The translations under genes were made by a program, and so were the position numbers. 64,000 nucleotides of DNA from Cycas panzhihuaensis (Eukaryota; Cycadophyta): the NCBI GenBank assembly GCA_023213395.1, contig CM041465.1:74593741-74657740 (forward strand), in the 5' to 3' direction. Under the pieces are notes generated by a model, which was not told the origin of the DNA, ran no database searches, and worked only from the letters and a program-made list of their open reading frames with translations. Shown piece after piece: positions 1-12,334 of this stretch (the stretch's first letter is position 1; the number at the start of each line of letters is the position of its first letter).

Positions 1-330
1 TCCATAGCCCTTTAAAAGGTATCACCTACATTCATTAGCCCAAAAGGCATCTTCTTGTAAGAAAAGGTCCCCTAGACTATAGTAAATGTTATTTTTTACC
101 TCTCATCCTTTGCTACAACAATATTGTTGTAGCCTGAAAATCCATCTAATAGAAACATAAACTCTAAACTAGTAATAGTCTATAGGACTTTCTCCATCCT
201 TGAAAATAAGTTATTGTCCTTGACAGAACATCCATTTAGATTTATGAAATATACACATCATCAGATGTCCCTATTTTTCTTCCTCATGAGTTCCAAGTTG
301 GCTGCTCAAGTTGAAAATTTAATTGGGAAG
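1..330 (-). pseudogene. Reverse transcriptase fragment of element F
   Basis: Read on the minus strand, positions about 60-1 give a peptide close to the conserved RT stretch 'MPFGLxNVGxTFxRAM' that precedes the catalytic Asp pair. Upstream (to about 330) weak RT similarity continues with stops. The catalytic Asp-Asp motif itself would lie outside the window. No open frame remains. The assignment rests on this one strong motif plus the correct spacing from the protease and gag relics further right. Confidence 0.65.
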
Positions 331-1472
331 ATAATCTCTACATCTCTAAGATTTTGAAGCTCATTCTAGATCAACTTTTTTTATCTTACAGTTGATAACC
401 CTCTGCTTTTGTCTGAAGGGCTTTACTTCAGATTTAAGTGGAATGGTGTGCTACATCACTTCACAATTGAAGCTCTTTAAATCTTCATATGTCCAAGAAA
501 AGATATCTTTATATTCAATACAAAGTTCAAACAACTTTTACCTCTTTTCTTCTATACATTTTAAACCAATGTAAATAACCTTAGGATCCTCACGAGTATT
601 CAAGTTAACTAGAATATTTTTTAGCACAATCCTATTTGAAGTTTCTTCTTAAGGTATCCCATTATTTATTGCATGATTAAATTCAAAGAGTGGCTCTAAA
701 TAAATCATCCATTTAGGAATTTTATCAATTTAAATAGATCAAATCATCAGTAGAAACCAAAAAAATTGTTGAACTTCTCCATTGGTTGTTATTGTATTAA
801 AAAAATCTCCCTATCTTTGCAAGGATACAATTTGCTCATCATCTTAAAAGATTTTCAAATGATTAATATTATAAGGTATGGAGGCTCTTACAATGATCTT
901 AACAAATTCTTATTTACTAGGAGGATTATGAGTGACATCAAGCAAGAAGGAAGCATGTACAAGAGAATCAACTAGTTGATTTCTATCTCTGGAAATAGAC
1001 TCCATCGCAATTGCCTCAAGCTACTCTAGGATACCTCAAACTTTTTATCTATAGGCTTTCAATTGATTACATTAGTGGAACACATGTTCTTTATCTAATT
1101 TATACCCAATTCAGAGTCCCCCTAAATTTTTAACAATTTGATTTGCAAATGTACTACCTTGAGAAGTCCCAAAATTAGGGCTTCATACTCTATAATATTG
1201 TTTATAATTTCATTCATCAATTTAAGGGAAAAAGAAAAGAGCTTTCCATCTAGAGATTATGTTACAACACCTACTCCTACTCCCATATTTTATTTGTCCC
1301 CATCAAAGAATATTTCCTAAATGGAATCTTGCCTTATCAAATCTGTGTAATGCTTCTCTTCTTTCATAATAGGTAAACCATTAATTTATTATAAGACTAT
1401 ATGAGTTTCAAGACCACTTGGATCAAAGTTAAAACCAAAATATAGGCCAACTCTATTATCCACATGATTCAT

Positions 1473-1900
1473 CTATATTTCTTTACCTAATAAGGTAATG
1501 AGACTTTTACCCAATGGAAACATAATATTACCCATCCTCATATTAGGAATAGATGTTATATTGTAAATACATTTCCTACCAAGTAATATGTCATATATGG
1601 GTGGCATATCAACTACCATCACAGTAATCAATGTAGAAATTCTAGGGAAAATTGTGAGAGGCATAACTAGATCTTAAATCTCATCAATTGTGGCCATAAT
1701 TTTGGAATCTAAAGTTGTAACCTACTAAATGGGTTTCATTCCTTCAAGGCCTAAGGCCTTCATTACAATGTAGGGAATCATATTATATGAGGTTCATGTA
1801 CCCACAATGATACTATAAAGGATGAAATTATCATAAATATTCAAAGAGATATAAAATGGAGTATCTTTGTATTTAAGCAATAAAACATCAACAAAAACTA
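1473..1900 (-). pseudogene. Retropepsin (protease) relic of element F
   Basis: The minus-strand frame at 1664-1473 contains 'VVDMPPIYDILLGRK', which matches the C-terminal retropepsin signature of plant Ty3/gypsy polyproteins (hydrophobic run followed by D-x-L-L-G-R). The upstream part with the active-site Asp is poorly preserved. It sits between the gag and RT relics in the expected order. It would process the Gag-Pol precursor if intact, but this copy is broken. Confidence 0.7.
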
Positions 1901-2559
1901 CTATGTCATGAATCTAAGTATTTAAATAAGAGGCTTTTGTTCTTGAAGCACCTTAATTAATCTAGTTCTCTATTCTATAAACTTCAAAGCTTGGAAGAGT
2001 CTCAATCCATTAGGATACTTCTTTATTTCTTTTAATATGGCATACTTATTTTTTTTATTTTTCATGAGAGGCCTTTACATTTTTATGCATGACAAGGATT
2101 CTAGTTATTTAAGGTATTTTCATAAGAATATTATCTTTGATTACCTTTTTTATTTACTCAATAATAATAACAAAAATGACCTTGTGTTTTTCAATAGGTT
2201 GACCTTCTTGTTTAACCTATGATCTTATCATGATAGCTAGGTCAATGGCAGGAAATTCCAACTCTTGATTATCATTAAAAGATGCCATTATATCTCCAAA
2301 ATATCTATAGCTTGATGGTGATGCATAAGCACTAACACACAAATAGCCTGGAAAAGTCTTATATTGAATGTCCTACTCATCAATAACCATATCATTGAAT
2401 TGATCTTCCAAGCAAGCATGTGTTGGCTCATCTTTAGGTTTTTTCAATATAGTGATGCCATGTGGCTCATTTCCCTTAGCTTACTTCTTCTAGTATTACA
2501 CCTCATTGTTCAACTTCCTAATCATGGATTGTGCACCTCCTCCTACCTACTAAAGTAAT

Positions 2560-3180
2560 GGTGGAAGATTCTCCTTTATAGGGTCAGCTTGGAAAGGCAA
2601 ATAAGTTTTTGCCCATCTATCTATTAATGTCTCCAAAGTAAAAGCAAGGCTCTTTATTGCTCAAAAATCATCTAGTTCTTTAAGGACAATCATCATCTTG
2701 GTTTCATGGTCTAGGTCATCTAGAAACCACCCTATTAATATACTTGGTATAGGTCTATTTTCAACATTAATTTACTTGAGAGTTCTCTCAAATCTCTTAA
2801 TATAATTATTAGTTATTTCCCTGACTCCTTTTCTTATAATTGATAACTCTTTTGTTATTGTAACAAGGGTCTTTTTGCTACCATATTTACCATTGGATGC
2901 CTACATCAAACCTTCTCAATTACTAAGGGAAATAATGGGTAAAGCATAAAACCATGCAGTAACATTGTCTATTAAGGAGCAGACAAAAAGCCCAATAGCT
3001 ACATTAGGTTTAATAATATTACATGCCATACATATCATAGAAAATTTTGCAATGTGTTACTTTGTAGTTATTGTCCTATCACCATTAAACTTAAGATAGA
3101 CCTCTAAGGCCTTATCAAAAATTTCATGTTGCTCACCCTATAAATTCATAAGGCTATTATGAATGCAGGGGAGAATATTT
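2560..3180 (-). pseudogene. gag relic of element F
   Basis: The minus strand gives an interrupted Ty3-type gag. About 3060-2940 reads 'IIKPNVAIGLFVCSLIDN' followed by a Trp-Phe pair and 'LPIISLSN', the usual W-F-x-x-L-P core. About 2850-2770 reads 'NNYIKRFERTLK', the Y-x-x-R-F segment. Several stops interrupt it. Gag would form the retroelement particle in the cytoplasm. Order and strand agree with the protease and RT relics of the same element. Confidence 0.6.
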
Positions 3181-3456
3181 CTCTGTGCTACATTTGGATT
3201 AGCAATCTTTGATGAAGATTCTAATTTTAGAGATTCTTAACTAGAGATTTTTTCCCTTTAGTAACACTAAGGTTACTAATGAATCTCCTTAATCTTCTTT
3301 CATGAGGAGAGCTTTACAGCTCTTCCTATATACCCTAAGCTTTCAACTAGCAGGTATATAGTCTACTAGATGATTCAACCAACTTTAAAAGTAATGAACT
3401 CTTATGGCTTATACAATGAGAATTATAAAAAATAAAAAGATTGCTTTGGAAGAAAG

Positions 3457-3720
3457 AGTTCCCAATATAATCACTAGTATTGTTGACCTTCATTTTTGTG
3501 CCTCTCCTAAGAAATATTTTATTAAGGTGTGGTCTATGAGATGTTTATTAATTTCATACAAGAACTAAAGAACAACCGGTAAATGTTTAGCTCTCCCCAG
3601 TATGGTCACCAGTTTTGTTGACCTTTGTTTTTATGCCTCTCCTAAGAAATATTTAATCAAAGTGTGGTCTAGTTTATTGATTTCACATAAGAACTGAAGA
3701 ATAACTACCAAATCTTTAAC
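3457..3720 (-). repeat. Tandem duplication of primer site and LTR edge in element F
   Basis: Two copies lie about 136 bp apart. Each has a primer-site-like block (3459-3477 and 3594-3612) followed by TGTTGACC and the same 90-100 bp of LTR-like sequence, including 'TGCCTCTCCTAAGAAATATT'. The copies differ mostly by transitions. The second primer block reads CTGGTGACCATACTGGGG on the minus strand; the first is a decayed version of it. Confidence 0.7.
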
Positions 3721-4032
3721 TCTCTAATACAAGCATTAGCTTGTAAAATAAATGAATAAGCTAATATACATTATTTATAAGAAAGAATGGTTAGTTATAT
3801 AGCTCTTTTATGAACATTTATTTTTATTTGTTTGGAAGGCTAAAAATATAATAAATGCAAAAGGGAGAAATAAACAAAATAAAATGTTTTACACCACCAC
3901 CATTCTAGGTCTCTCAAGATTAATATGTATTACTATAATTAATGAAAACTAGTAGACTTAAGTTGAATCAATCAAGCTACAACATAGAATCCATGACAAT
4001 GCAAAGAAATTAATATTGGGTATACTAGAATA
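3721..4032. other. AT-rich spacer, possible rest of the F LTR
   Basis: No coding potential, tRNA or recognisable repeat is visible. It may be the remaining part of the F LTR before element G was inserted, but I could not find a matching second LTR to prove it. Confidence 0.3.
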
Positions 4033-4566
4033 TGTGATACTTTTATGTATTTAATATTTAATGTAATATAGTACACCCACACAAAATCTCACTCACTAAA
4101 AGCATTGAGAGATATGATCATGCATGATTATTTATGTATAAATCTTATTATATGATAAAAATGTTTAAAAGATAGTTTAGGTTACTCACAAGAAGACTAT
4201 TTATATAAATGTGTACACACAACACTTGAGAACTTGAGTAAGGATCGAGAGAAGAATGACTCATTGAGAGATGTAATTATTTGATATTATTAAGAGGAGA
4301 TTCTAACTCCAACGTTCTACTATAGTTTTTTTCACACTAAATTTTTTACATATAAATTTATTATCTCTTGTGGTGAATGATTATTACATGTTTGATCTAT
4401 ATATTTTTTATAATTCATGTTATTACTTGATATATTAATCTTACATGCATAATTTATGTATATTCCTCATGATAAGATTCATTAATTATGCATGTTTGAT
4501 ATACTTTTGTTACATATAATGAGTACATTGCAATATGGTATTAGAATTAAATTCTAAATTCTTACA
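4033..4566 (+). repeat. 5' LTR of element G
   Basis: About 80-85% similar by eye to 6616-7113. Shared landmarks include 'GATGTAATTATTTGATATTA' and 'TTAAATTCTAAATTCT' near the 3' end. It ends in TTACA directly before the primer site. Confidence 0.75.
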
Positions 4567-4578
4567 TGGTATCAAAGC
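4567..4578 (+). other. Primer binding site of element G
   Basis: TGGTATCAAAGC is one base from TGGTATCAGAGC, the complement of the initiator-Met tRNA 3' end used by many plant LTR elements. It adjoins the end of the 5' LTR. Confidence 0.75.
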
Positions 4579-6615
4579 TATGTTGTAAAAATTCTTGTGA
4601 GACAAATTAGAATTTACATAAGAGCCAATTAAGATAGTTACAAATCCAATGATAGATCTAGTATAAACTAGTAATATAGCCAATATATGAGCCAGTATGT
4701 GGTATAAATTATTGAGTTAGAAATCTGATTATACCAGTAATGCCAATAACATATGACCATGATTCTAGAGCTAGATGAAGTAGACAATGAGAGATGCATA
4801 CAAATGATACGAAGTCACATATAGGATTCAAATTTGCATGATGATAGTAACAAAACTAATGGTATGTTAATTATTAATTTATATAGATAATTATTTTAAG
4901 CATGTTGGTACCACATATATATAGCATATAAGTTTAAGGTTGGTCCATCAGATGTGATGAGAATAAACATTGCCCATTACATTCACAAAAATAGGCTAAT
5001 CACCTTCAGAACTGAATGAAATTTAGTAGGACTAGCCATCTCATCAAATCATAATTAGTAATAGTAAAATCATCAAGTTGTTATAAAGACCAATATCCCA
5101 TAAATATATAAAATAGGCAATAAGCCTATACCAATTGATATGCATCAAAATAAAGAGGTACATATTATTAAGTAGATATGATATTTGGAAACATTCAATT
5201 AAATTTGAATCTTTTATGAAGTTTACTGATAAGCCACCAAGCCATTAGAAATCAATCACATGGAGGAACTTGTGGGACCTAGAGTCTAGCTTAAAGGAGC
5301 TAAAGTGATATTTTAAAGGGATTCATACCTTTTCAAGATATATAAATATATTTTTAGTTATAACTTTTTATTACGATATTAGATTTAGGTGTTATCAATT
5401 GCATTGGAAAGAGAATTTTGAGACAGGTCAAAATGAGTGGTCACAAGGCATATTTAGAAATCAAATGACTAAGATTTTAATGAGTAAGGTTGAGTAAAGA
5501 GGTTTTGATTTCATAAAAGATACATTTTAAAACCTTTTTCATATCTATTTTAGCACATTTTTATGTTTTTAAAGATTCTTGAGATCAAGATGATAAGATT
5601 GATGATAAGTAATAAAAGAAAAAGTAAATTTCATTTAAAAGTAAGTAAATAAAGGCTCATTAATAATATTTGAAGGTTTAAAATTAATAAAATTAATGGT
5701 ATGGGATATATTTGAAGTGAAATTCGATGTGGGTATCTTATATATGCTAGACATGATTAAATCCCCCTTAGTAGTTACACATTTTATTTAGTGATATACA
5801 ATAGTAATTAAATGCAATGATTACCTAGTTTATTAAACACTTATTTGAATGAATATATATGATGATACCACCTGATATTTGATGAAGGTCTTACATTATT
5901 TATCTATTTATTGGAGAGATAAGTAGATACAATGATTGAGTAAAATTTTCACCTATTTATAATACATAGAGAATAAGGAGAAGTCTCATATATGTTATTT
6001 ACTTAGCACCAAATTCAATTGTTGAGATTATTCAGTTGATAAGAAAACATACAAGGTTATCTTACATGTAAGATATAAGAAAAGGGTTTCATTGCCTACT
6101 CTTATACAACACATAGATTGCATTATTATTCTCATATGCAAGAGGTAAGAAATTTTGTATTTCTCTTATAATAACATTTTGCCTAATATCTATGTGTTAT
6201 TTATTGATAAATATAATTGATATTTATAACAACTTTATAGGTGAAGATATGAAGTTGTTCATGAAAATACTTCATATAAATATGACATGAGAGTCATGTA
6301 TATTGGTTGATATTTTATGATTGATTCATGATTGATATATAGGTTTTACAGGTTAGTTGTTTATAGTTAATCATTAATGAGCATAGATAATTACATACAA
6401 TTTATAGATTAACTACTTGCAAAATATAAATAAAATGTTGATAAATTTATAAGTTATAAGTGATATCGATTAATAAAGCATAATATAGTTATTCAACTTA
6501 ATACAAATTACATGTTTACAAATTCTAGTATATAAGAAAGTATGAAAACATGAAGACCAAGGTTAAAGATTGAAGATTTAAAAACATTAAACATTAAGAA
6601 AAAGTTATGGAATGT
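4579..6615. other. Internal region of element G without genes
   Basis: About 2 kb of AT-rich sequence. No retroviral domain or other coding region is recognisable on either strand. Confidence 0.6.
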
Positions 6616-7113
6616 ATGTTACTTTTACATATTTAATGTTTAATATAATATAGTAGACCCACATAAAATTTCATTCATTAAAAGTATTAAGAAATGTAAC
6701 AATGCACAATTATTCATGTATACATCTTATTGAATGATAAAAAGGATCAAGAGATATTTTAGGTTATTTATGAAGAGACTATTCATATAAATATGTACAC
6801 ACACTATTTGAAAACTTAAGAAAAGATAAAGAAAGAAATGACTCATTTAGAGATGTAATTATTTGATATTATTTTTCCTACACTGGGCTTTTCCACATAT
6901 AAATCTATTATTTCTTATAATAAATGATTATTGCATGTTTCATTTGTTTATATTTTATGATTCATATTATTGATTGATATATTAATCTTACATATATAAT
7001 TTGTATACATTCATCATGATATGATTTATTAATTATGTATGTTTGATGTATTTATGTTTCATATAATAAATACATTGCAATATAGTATAATAGTTAAATT
7101 CTAAATTCTAATA
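6616..7113 (+). repeat. 3' LTR of element G
   Basis: Direct repeat of 4033-4566, shorter by internal deletion: the block with 'AAGAGGAGATTCTAACTCC' in the left copy is missing here. It ends TTCTAATA where the left LTR ends TTCTTACA. Confidence 0.7.
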
Positions 7114-9299
7114 AGATAAAGTAAATATAATCCTTTGAATCACCAAGATAAATTTCCTAACAAGAGTGAAGGATAAAGTACCAGATAAACCAAATGTAAA
7201 TCTTTTAATTTTTAAAAAAATAAAATTTTATAGTAAATACATATCATACCCTATTCAGTATACAAAATATAAGTTGTGCAAAATATTATTTTCTCCTGAT
7301 TGGTTATAGGGGTCTATCCTAGGAAATAATCTAATGTATGATAGTCTCAAACCAAAGAAAAGAAATTTTGGTAGAGAAGAATAAGATACATTTATTGAGA
7401 AATATCTATAAAAATAACAAAGTCAAGAAGAATATTGGATCCTTGATTTTAAGCCAGGTAGACCAAGTCCTAAATCAAAAAATGCATACTCTTTCATTTT
7501 GCCAACTTTTATCTAATTTTGAGTTTCTAATAGTTGAGATATTTAAAACATTTTTTTATAAATCTGTTAACTACAAAGAATAAAATGTCTCTATTATTGT
7601 TTATTTGCCACCACATATGCTTTGACTTGAGGATGATGAGTTTAGTTCAATTTTTTGATATGATGTCCTAAAATCCACTTTGACTATTTAGTTCTATTTT
7701 TTCTATCCTTTAAGACTTGACACTTGTTGTTTATCATTAATCTTTCCGATTTGGGTGACCTTTTTACAAATAACACACTTATCTTTTCTAGGGTATGATT
7801 GCATCAACATTTTGCTTCATTGAATAATCTAAAAAATTTTAAACAAAAACTATATAAATCCCACTCAATGTGAATGCACGTGTTTTGATTCAATTTAATG
7901 ATATAATTTCCTCCAAAGGTCTACATCTTCAAACACCCAAGTCATTCACCCATTGCTTTACATCAAAAACTATTTATGAAAATGTATACAAATGGATTTA
8001 AAATGACCTTTATATGAGTTAAGTCTTTGATGGTTAGAGAAGAGATTTACAAAAATATATAAAAAGACATTACATAAAACATGTTATGGTAGGCCCCACA
8101 AAATATATAATCACCAAAGGGTTTACATTCTTAAATTTCCTGATTTCTATGTTTTTGAACCATCAAAATTGCAAGCCCTTTATATTTAGGTACTTGAAAA
8201 AGGGTTTCAAGCATTAATGATAATAAATATCTAGGGATAGAATGTATCCATTTTAGAAAAGGCCCTTGTATCATTCTTTATGTCATAAAATTTAAGAGGG
8301 CCGTTTGAAGTGTGAAAGTCTGGCTTATCAATGAGAGCTATCATTACTTGAAAAAGGTCTTGTTAAGAATCTCCCTTGATGTCAAAATCATTTTTTACTC
8401 AATATTTTTCTAACTTAGTGAGAATCCTTCTACAAGAAACCTCATCATATTCAACATGGTCAATTACATAGTTCACATCTACATAAACAAAATATAGATT
8501 AAATTCAAAATTATCATCAACAAAATGTTGGAAAATACCCCATAAAATGCATGTTCCATTAAAGCAAAATAGGTCCAAGAGACCAACAAGATGTGGTTCT
8601 TGATCAATACCTACATGCATGGATTTATAAATGCCTTCCAACCTCTTTCCTGCACATCATGTAATAAATTTCACAAATCTGTAATCGAGTGAAATAAGCA
8701 TTATTTTTCCTTCAAGAGAAAACAAGACAAACCCTTTGTATTAGCATGTTTATTGTTAAAAACTTGACTTTGCATATTCATCATTAGTTTTACAAAAATA
8801 CGTGAAGACTAGCCTTTGTAATATTCCCTCTTATTTCACAATCATAGAGTTGAGCAATTCTTTGTTCCATTGTCTTTAAAATACTTCCTTATAATTTTGT
8901 CATTGAGTGCATGAGTGTACAAACTCATCTTTGTACTTGCACAAATGCAATAACAAATGACACTTAACCCTTTTTAACATCTTGTAATTTTGGAGATGGA
9001 CAACCCAACATTTTTATTGTTGGATTGACTTGCAAAATGGTAGGACATTGCCTATATGAATGACCTAGCTCCATCTAAGGCACAAGCTTCTAAACATTAG
9101 AGATTTTTCATCAAAAGATCACTAATCTAATGCATCATTCTTTGCACTAACTTTATAAATATTGTTGCTAATTGACACATTTTCCTAACTATGTACATCA
9201 ACTACCACTACATATACATGATACATTTACATCATTTTGAGCAAAGAGGAAAAATGATACAAAAATGTTGAATATATTGTTGATAAAAAATGGTAAGTC
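7114..9299. other. AT-rich region without a recognisable gene
   Basis: Short open frames occur by chance, for example 81 codons from 7338 on plus and 80 codons at 8641-8399 on minus. I recognise no domain in them. The region could be remains of the downstream pol part of element H (minus strand), but no integrase motif was found. Confidence 0.4.
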
Positions 9300-10050
9300 C
9301 TAAAAATCCTTAGAGGGCAGTATTGGAGTAGGCATTAACCAATCCAAGATGGCTTGAATTTTATTGTGGTCCATATGGACACCATGCATGGAAAGGATAT
9401 AACCTAAGTATTCAAGTGTTTGTTGGTCAAAATGGCACTTGACTTGCTTAGCAAACAACTTGTTTTGACTTAAGGTTTCCAACACCTCATCTAAAGGATT
9501 GAGATGTTATTGCCAACATTTGTTGTAGACTAAAATGTCATCAAAGAAAACCATGACAAACTTGCACAAAAAGGGAGCATGTACCTTGTTTGTTATAGCT
9601 TGGAACGTTATTAGGGCATTCATAAGAATGAAGGGCATGGCTTTGAATTCACATTGTCCCTAATGAGTCCCAAAAGTTACTTTTTTAGAGTCAATTATTT
9701 TAACAAAAGTCTAATAATAATTGGATTAAAAATCAGTTTTAGAAAAGAAATATTATGCCATGAAGTTCATTAGTGATATCATCCATTATGGGAATAGGAT
9801 AGTAAATGAATTTAGTCTACAGTAATCCATGCAAAGATGAAATGACCCATCTTTTCTGTGAGACAAAACAATCAAAGCTATATAGGGACTTTTACTATGA
9901 GTGATGGCTCCAAGTTCTAAAAGGTTATTAGTAAGTCATTTGATCCCAGTCTTTTGTTTATGGCCATAAATATAAGGACAAACTAAAATAGGATCTCCTC
10001 CTAGTTTGATATCAATAATATGCTCAATGCCACAATTAGGTAGTAGTTCA
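9300..10050 (-). pseudogene. Reverse transcriptase of element H
   Basis: The minus strand shows the fingers-palm segment (about 9900-9820), 'FKAMPFILMNALITFQA' near 9640-9590, the catalytic 'VFFDDILVYN' near 9560-9535 (the Asp-Asp pair binds metal), and the open stretch 9485-9300 with 'NKLFAKQVKCHFDQQTLEYL' and 'QAILDW'. Stops separate these parts. The enzyme would copy element RNA into DNA in the particle. Identity as a Ty3/gypsy RT is firm; the subfamily is probable. Confidence 0.8.
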
Positions 10051-10249
10051 ATTAACAAAGATTGGTAGACTAATTCATGTTGTTGCAAGAGATTTTGGAG
10101 GTCACAAGTCTAGTCTTGGTTAAGGTGTTCCTTTAATGTGTGTGTCTCTATAGAAAAAAGATGGATGATAAATCCTACATGCCCTTTGCTAAGTAATTTA
10201 CTCACCTTTGCTACAAATATGACTTTAGAACTAGGTATCATGGTTCTAA

Positions 10250-10600
10250 AGAATGATGTAGTATTCCATCCCAATAGAAATGAATGAAGTTTTGATCATG
10301 GTTTAATGCATAAGTTCATAACTTCCTGAGCCATTTGAATCCCAACATGACATCTAAAGTTATGATGGGAAAATCACAATAATTAGTACAAAAGGTGAGG
10401 ATGTTATTCTAAAGTTCCTAATTAGTAAGTTTCCCATTGCAATAAATTTGTCGTTCACCTAGAATTGCAATGTAGAGGGTTTTGCACTTATCAATAAATA
10501 TGCCCAAACAAATTTCCAACTTGATGTCTATAAAGTTATTTCTGTTACCTGAGTTAATGAGGACAATGACCTTTTATTTGAAAAGGAATCCTTGTAACTC
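10250..10600 (-). pseudogene. Retropepsin of element H
   Basis: Minus-strand reading gives 'LINSGNRNNFIDIKLE', a retropepsin active-site region with Asp replaced by Asn, followed about 70 codons later by 'DFPIITLDVMLGFKWLRKL', the flap-distal signature of chromoviral proteases. Stops and the lost catalytic Asp show it is inactive. It lies between gag and RT as expected. Confidence 0.65.
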
Positions 10601-10999
10601 AATGGTATTGGGTTGTTGTATCCTTGAAATAATTACCAAGGAGATAGAAGGTTATCCACTTTCAAAGGGTGGTTGTTCCTTAGAAAGGAGTTGTTCCTCT
10701 AAAATGTCAGGTTGCTTTTATCCATATTAAATTCAACAACATATAGTTGATTTCTCTTTGGGAAAACCTTAAGATGGCCTATAACCCACTTATCATTGCA
10801 TCGCCTATAATTTTCAATTGGTATTGGCTCATCAGCATCCACTATATGAGCCATTTCTAAGAGATGATTATCAAATCTAAGATGATGACTAGGATGAACG
10901 TAATGAGGAATCTATATTTTTTATTTAATCCTAACTTTTCTAGTGAAGAGAATATCTTTCTCTAATGATTTAGGTTGAAATATCTTGACTTTAGTATCA

Positions 11000-11650
11000 A
11001 TGTTAAGTTGAAGATTATCCTAATAGAATTGAGAAGCTTCCTCATGAATTACAATGGGCTTAAGCTGCAATTTCTCAATGTGCTCTATGAATTTCTCAAC
11101 CAAGACTCTTATTGAAAACAATGAGATAATTGAATCTTGTATGGAGTGGAGTTAAGTCCTTCAATGCAAGTGAAAATGGCATCAATGAAATCATCCTAGA
11201 GAATAAATCCATAATTGGAGAACCATTTCTACTCCCCTATATACAAATACCTTTCAATATGGTTAATGGTGAAATAACTTTTTTCACGTAGAGCTTTAAT
11301 TTTAAGGTCTTCAAATGTACCTTTAATTTTAGTGATCCATTCATCAAAATCAATTATACCCTTAATGCTAAAATTGGGAATAGTCAGTTGCTTTTCTTAT
11401 CAAATCATTGCCTAGTTGTTGGCATTGCTCTAATTATCCTAAGATGCAAATGATTCCTACTTGGTCATGACCTTGTTGATATTATCATTCATCTACATCA
11501 TCTATTATTTGATGGCATCAAGGTGAACAAATATATCCCTATTGATGTCATCTCTATTGTCCATTCTTTCTCATTTTATATATTCAACAACAGTAGTCTT
11601 TACTAGTCTTGATCAAAGCTCCAAAGCCTTAGAAAAAGGAATCTTGGAGT
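11000..11650 (-). pseudogene. gag relic of element H
   Basis: Minus-strand peptides such as 'FTINHIERYLYIG' and 'WDDFIDAIFTCIEGLN' fit the W-x-x-F region of Ty3/gypsy capsid proteins. Stops interrupt it. Strand and order match the H protease and RT. I assign it mainly on position and these short matches. Confidence 0.45.
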
Positions 11651-12320
11651 ATAACGCAATGTCATTTTAAGCTAGTCAGAAACCTTACAAGATATAAGCC
11701 ATAGGTGATGAAATTTTAAATTAAAGTAAAAGAATATTCCAAATAGAGAATATTTTAGATAAAGAATATTTTAATATTAATATTTTAGAAAACTTAAGGT
11801 TGTTAAAAGTCTATTATTATTTATAAATAGCAATGAATATCTCTAGAAAAATAATTGCAACTATTAAGGCAAATGTTTATGAGCCAAGAGGGTATCATCA
11901 CCATAGAATAAAAGCCTCAAGGAACATTGTTTCCTAAGAAGTGGTTGTGAAGGCTTGTAATGAACTATGAAGGCTTATGCAGTGATGAGATATGACAATA
12001 TAGGAAAGACACAGTGGAGATATGTAATGAATGTCAATCGTAGTTAGAGAATGTGGTAGATATGTTTTGATAGTGTGACACAGTAGTATACAAACAATGT
12101 CAATAGAGATATAATATAAAATCGATGGTAGGGAATATATGAACACAAGAAATGGACACTAAATAAAGAAGATGAATAGAGGCTACGCATAAAAATAGAA
12201 TATGGCTCTTACACAAATTAGTATTCAAATAAAACAAGAGGATGAGGCAAGAGATATGATGCAAGCTAGAGGGCATCTTGTTCTGAGTGAGTTTATGGTA
12301 GAAGAGTCTTCCTAAATAAA

Positions 12321-12332
12321 AATTTGATACCA
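12321..12332 (-). other. Primer binding site of element H
   Basis: On the minus strand TGGTATCAAATT resembles the initiator-Met primer site. Two bases away on the plus strand an LTR-like TGTAGTAGGCC starts at 12335, so the 5' LTR of H would extend to the right. Confidence 0.5.
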
Positions 12333-12334
12333 CT

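Larger units (their letters stand above)
1..3615 (-). mobile_element. Decayed Ty3/gypsy retrotransposon F, truncated by window edge
   Basis: On the minus strand, domains appear in the order gag (about 3180-2560), protease (about 1900-1473) and reverse transcriptase (about 330-1), the normal Ty3/gypsy gag-PR-RT order. A primer-site-like sequence lies at 3594-3612 and an LTR-like edge starts TGTTGACC at 3616. The rest of pol would lie left of base 1. Stops and shifts are frequent, so the copy is old and cannot be translated. The 18-nt primer-site core is the same as in elements A and B, which suggests the same priming tRNA class, although the body sequence is different and far more AT-rich. The right end of its LTR was not found before element G begins near 4033. 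Confidence 0.75.
4033..7113 (+). mobile_element. Non-coding LTR retrotransposon G
   Basis: Two direct repeats of about 500 bp (4033-4566 and 6616-7113) flank 2.05 kb. The left one is followed at once by TGGTATCAAAGC at 4567-4578, one base from the initiator-Met tRNA primer site. That fixes the orientation as plus. A purine-rich stretch, AAGAAAAAGTTATGGAA, precedes the right LTR. The interior has no gag or pol similarity in any frame, so G would depend on enzymes from another element. The flanking 5-mers (GAATA left, AGATA right) do not match as a clean target duplication, so the exact ends are uncertain by a few bases. Confidence 0.75.
9300..12334 (-). mobile_element. Truncated chromovirus-like Ty3/gypsy element H
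   Basis: On the minus strand there is a primer-site-like TGGTATCAAATT (12332-12321), then gag-like (about 11650-11000), retropepsin (about 10600-10250) and RT (about 10050-9300). RT stops in the conserved segment just after its C-terminal motif, so the remainder of pol is lost or unrecognisable. The wording of RT ('VFFDDILVYN') and of protease ('DVMLGFKWL') is typical of plant chromoviruses. No chromodomain or integrase is visible, so the subfamily is inferred. Confidence 0.75.

Noticed and set aside
4567-4578. tRNA-like matches near LTRs as tRNA genes
   Set aside because: They are 12-19 nt primer sites next to LTR ends, without cloverleaf sequence.
8399-8641. 80-codon minus-strand frame
   Set aside because: Considered as part of element H or a host exon, but no motif supports either; left as unassigned.
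10482-10730. 82-codon plus-strand frame
   Set aside because: Opposite strand of the element H protease region; no domain.
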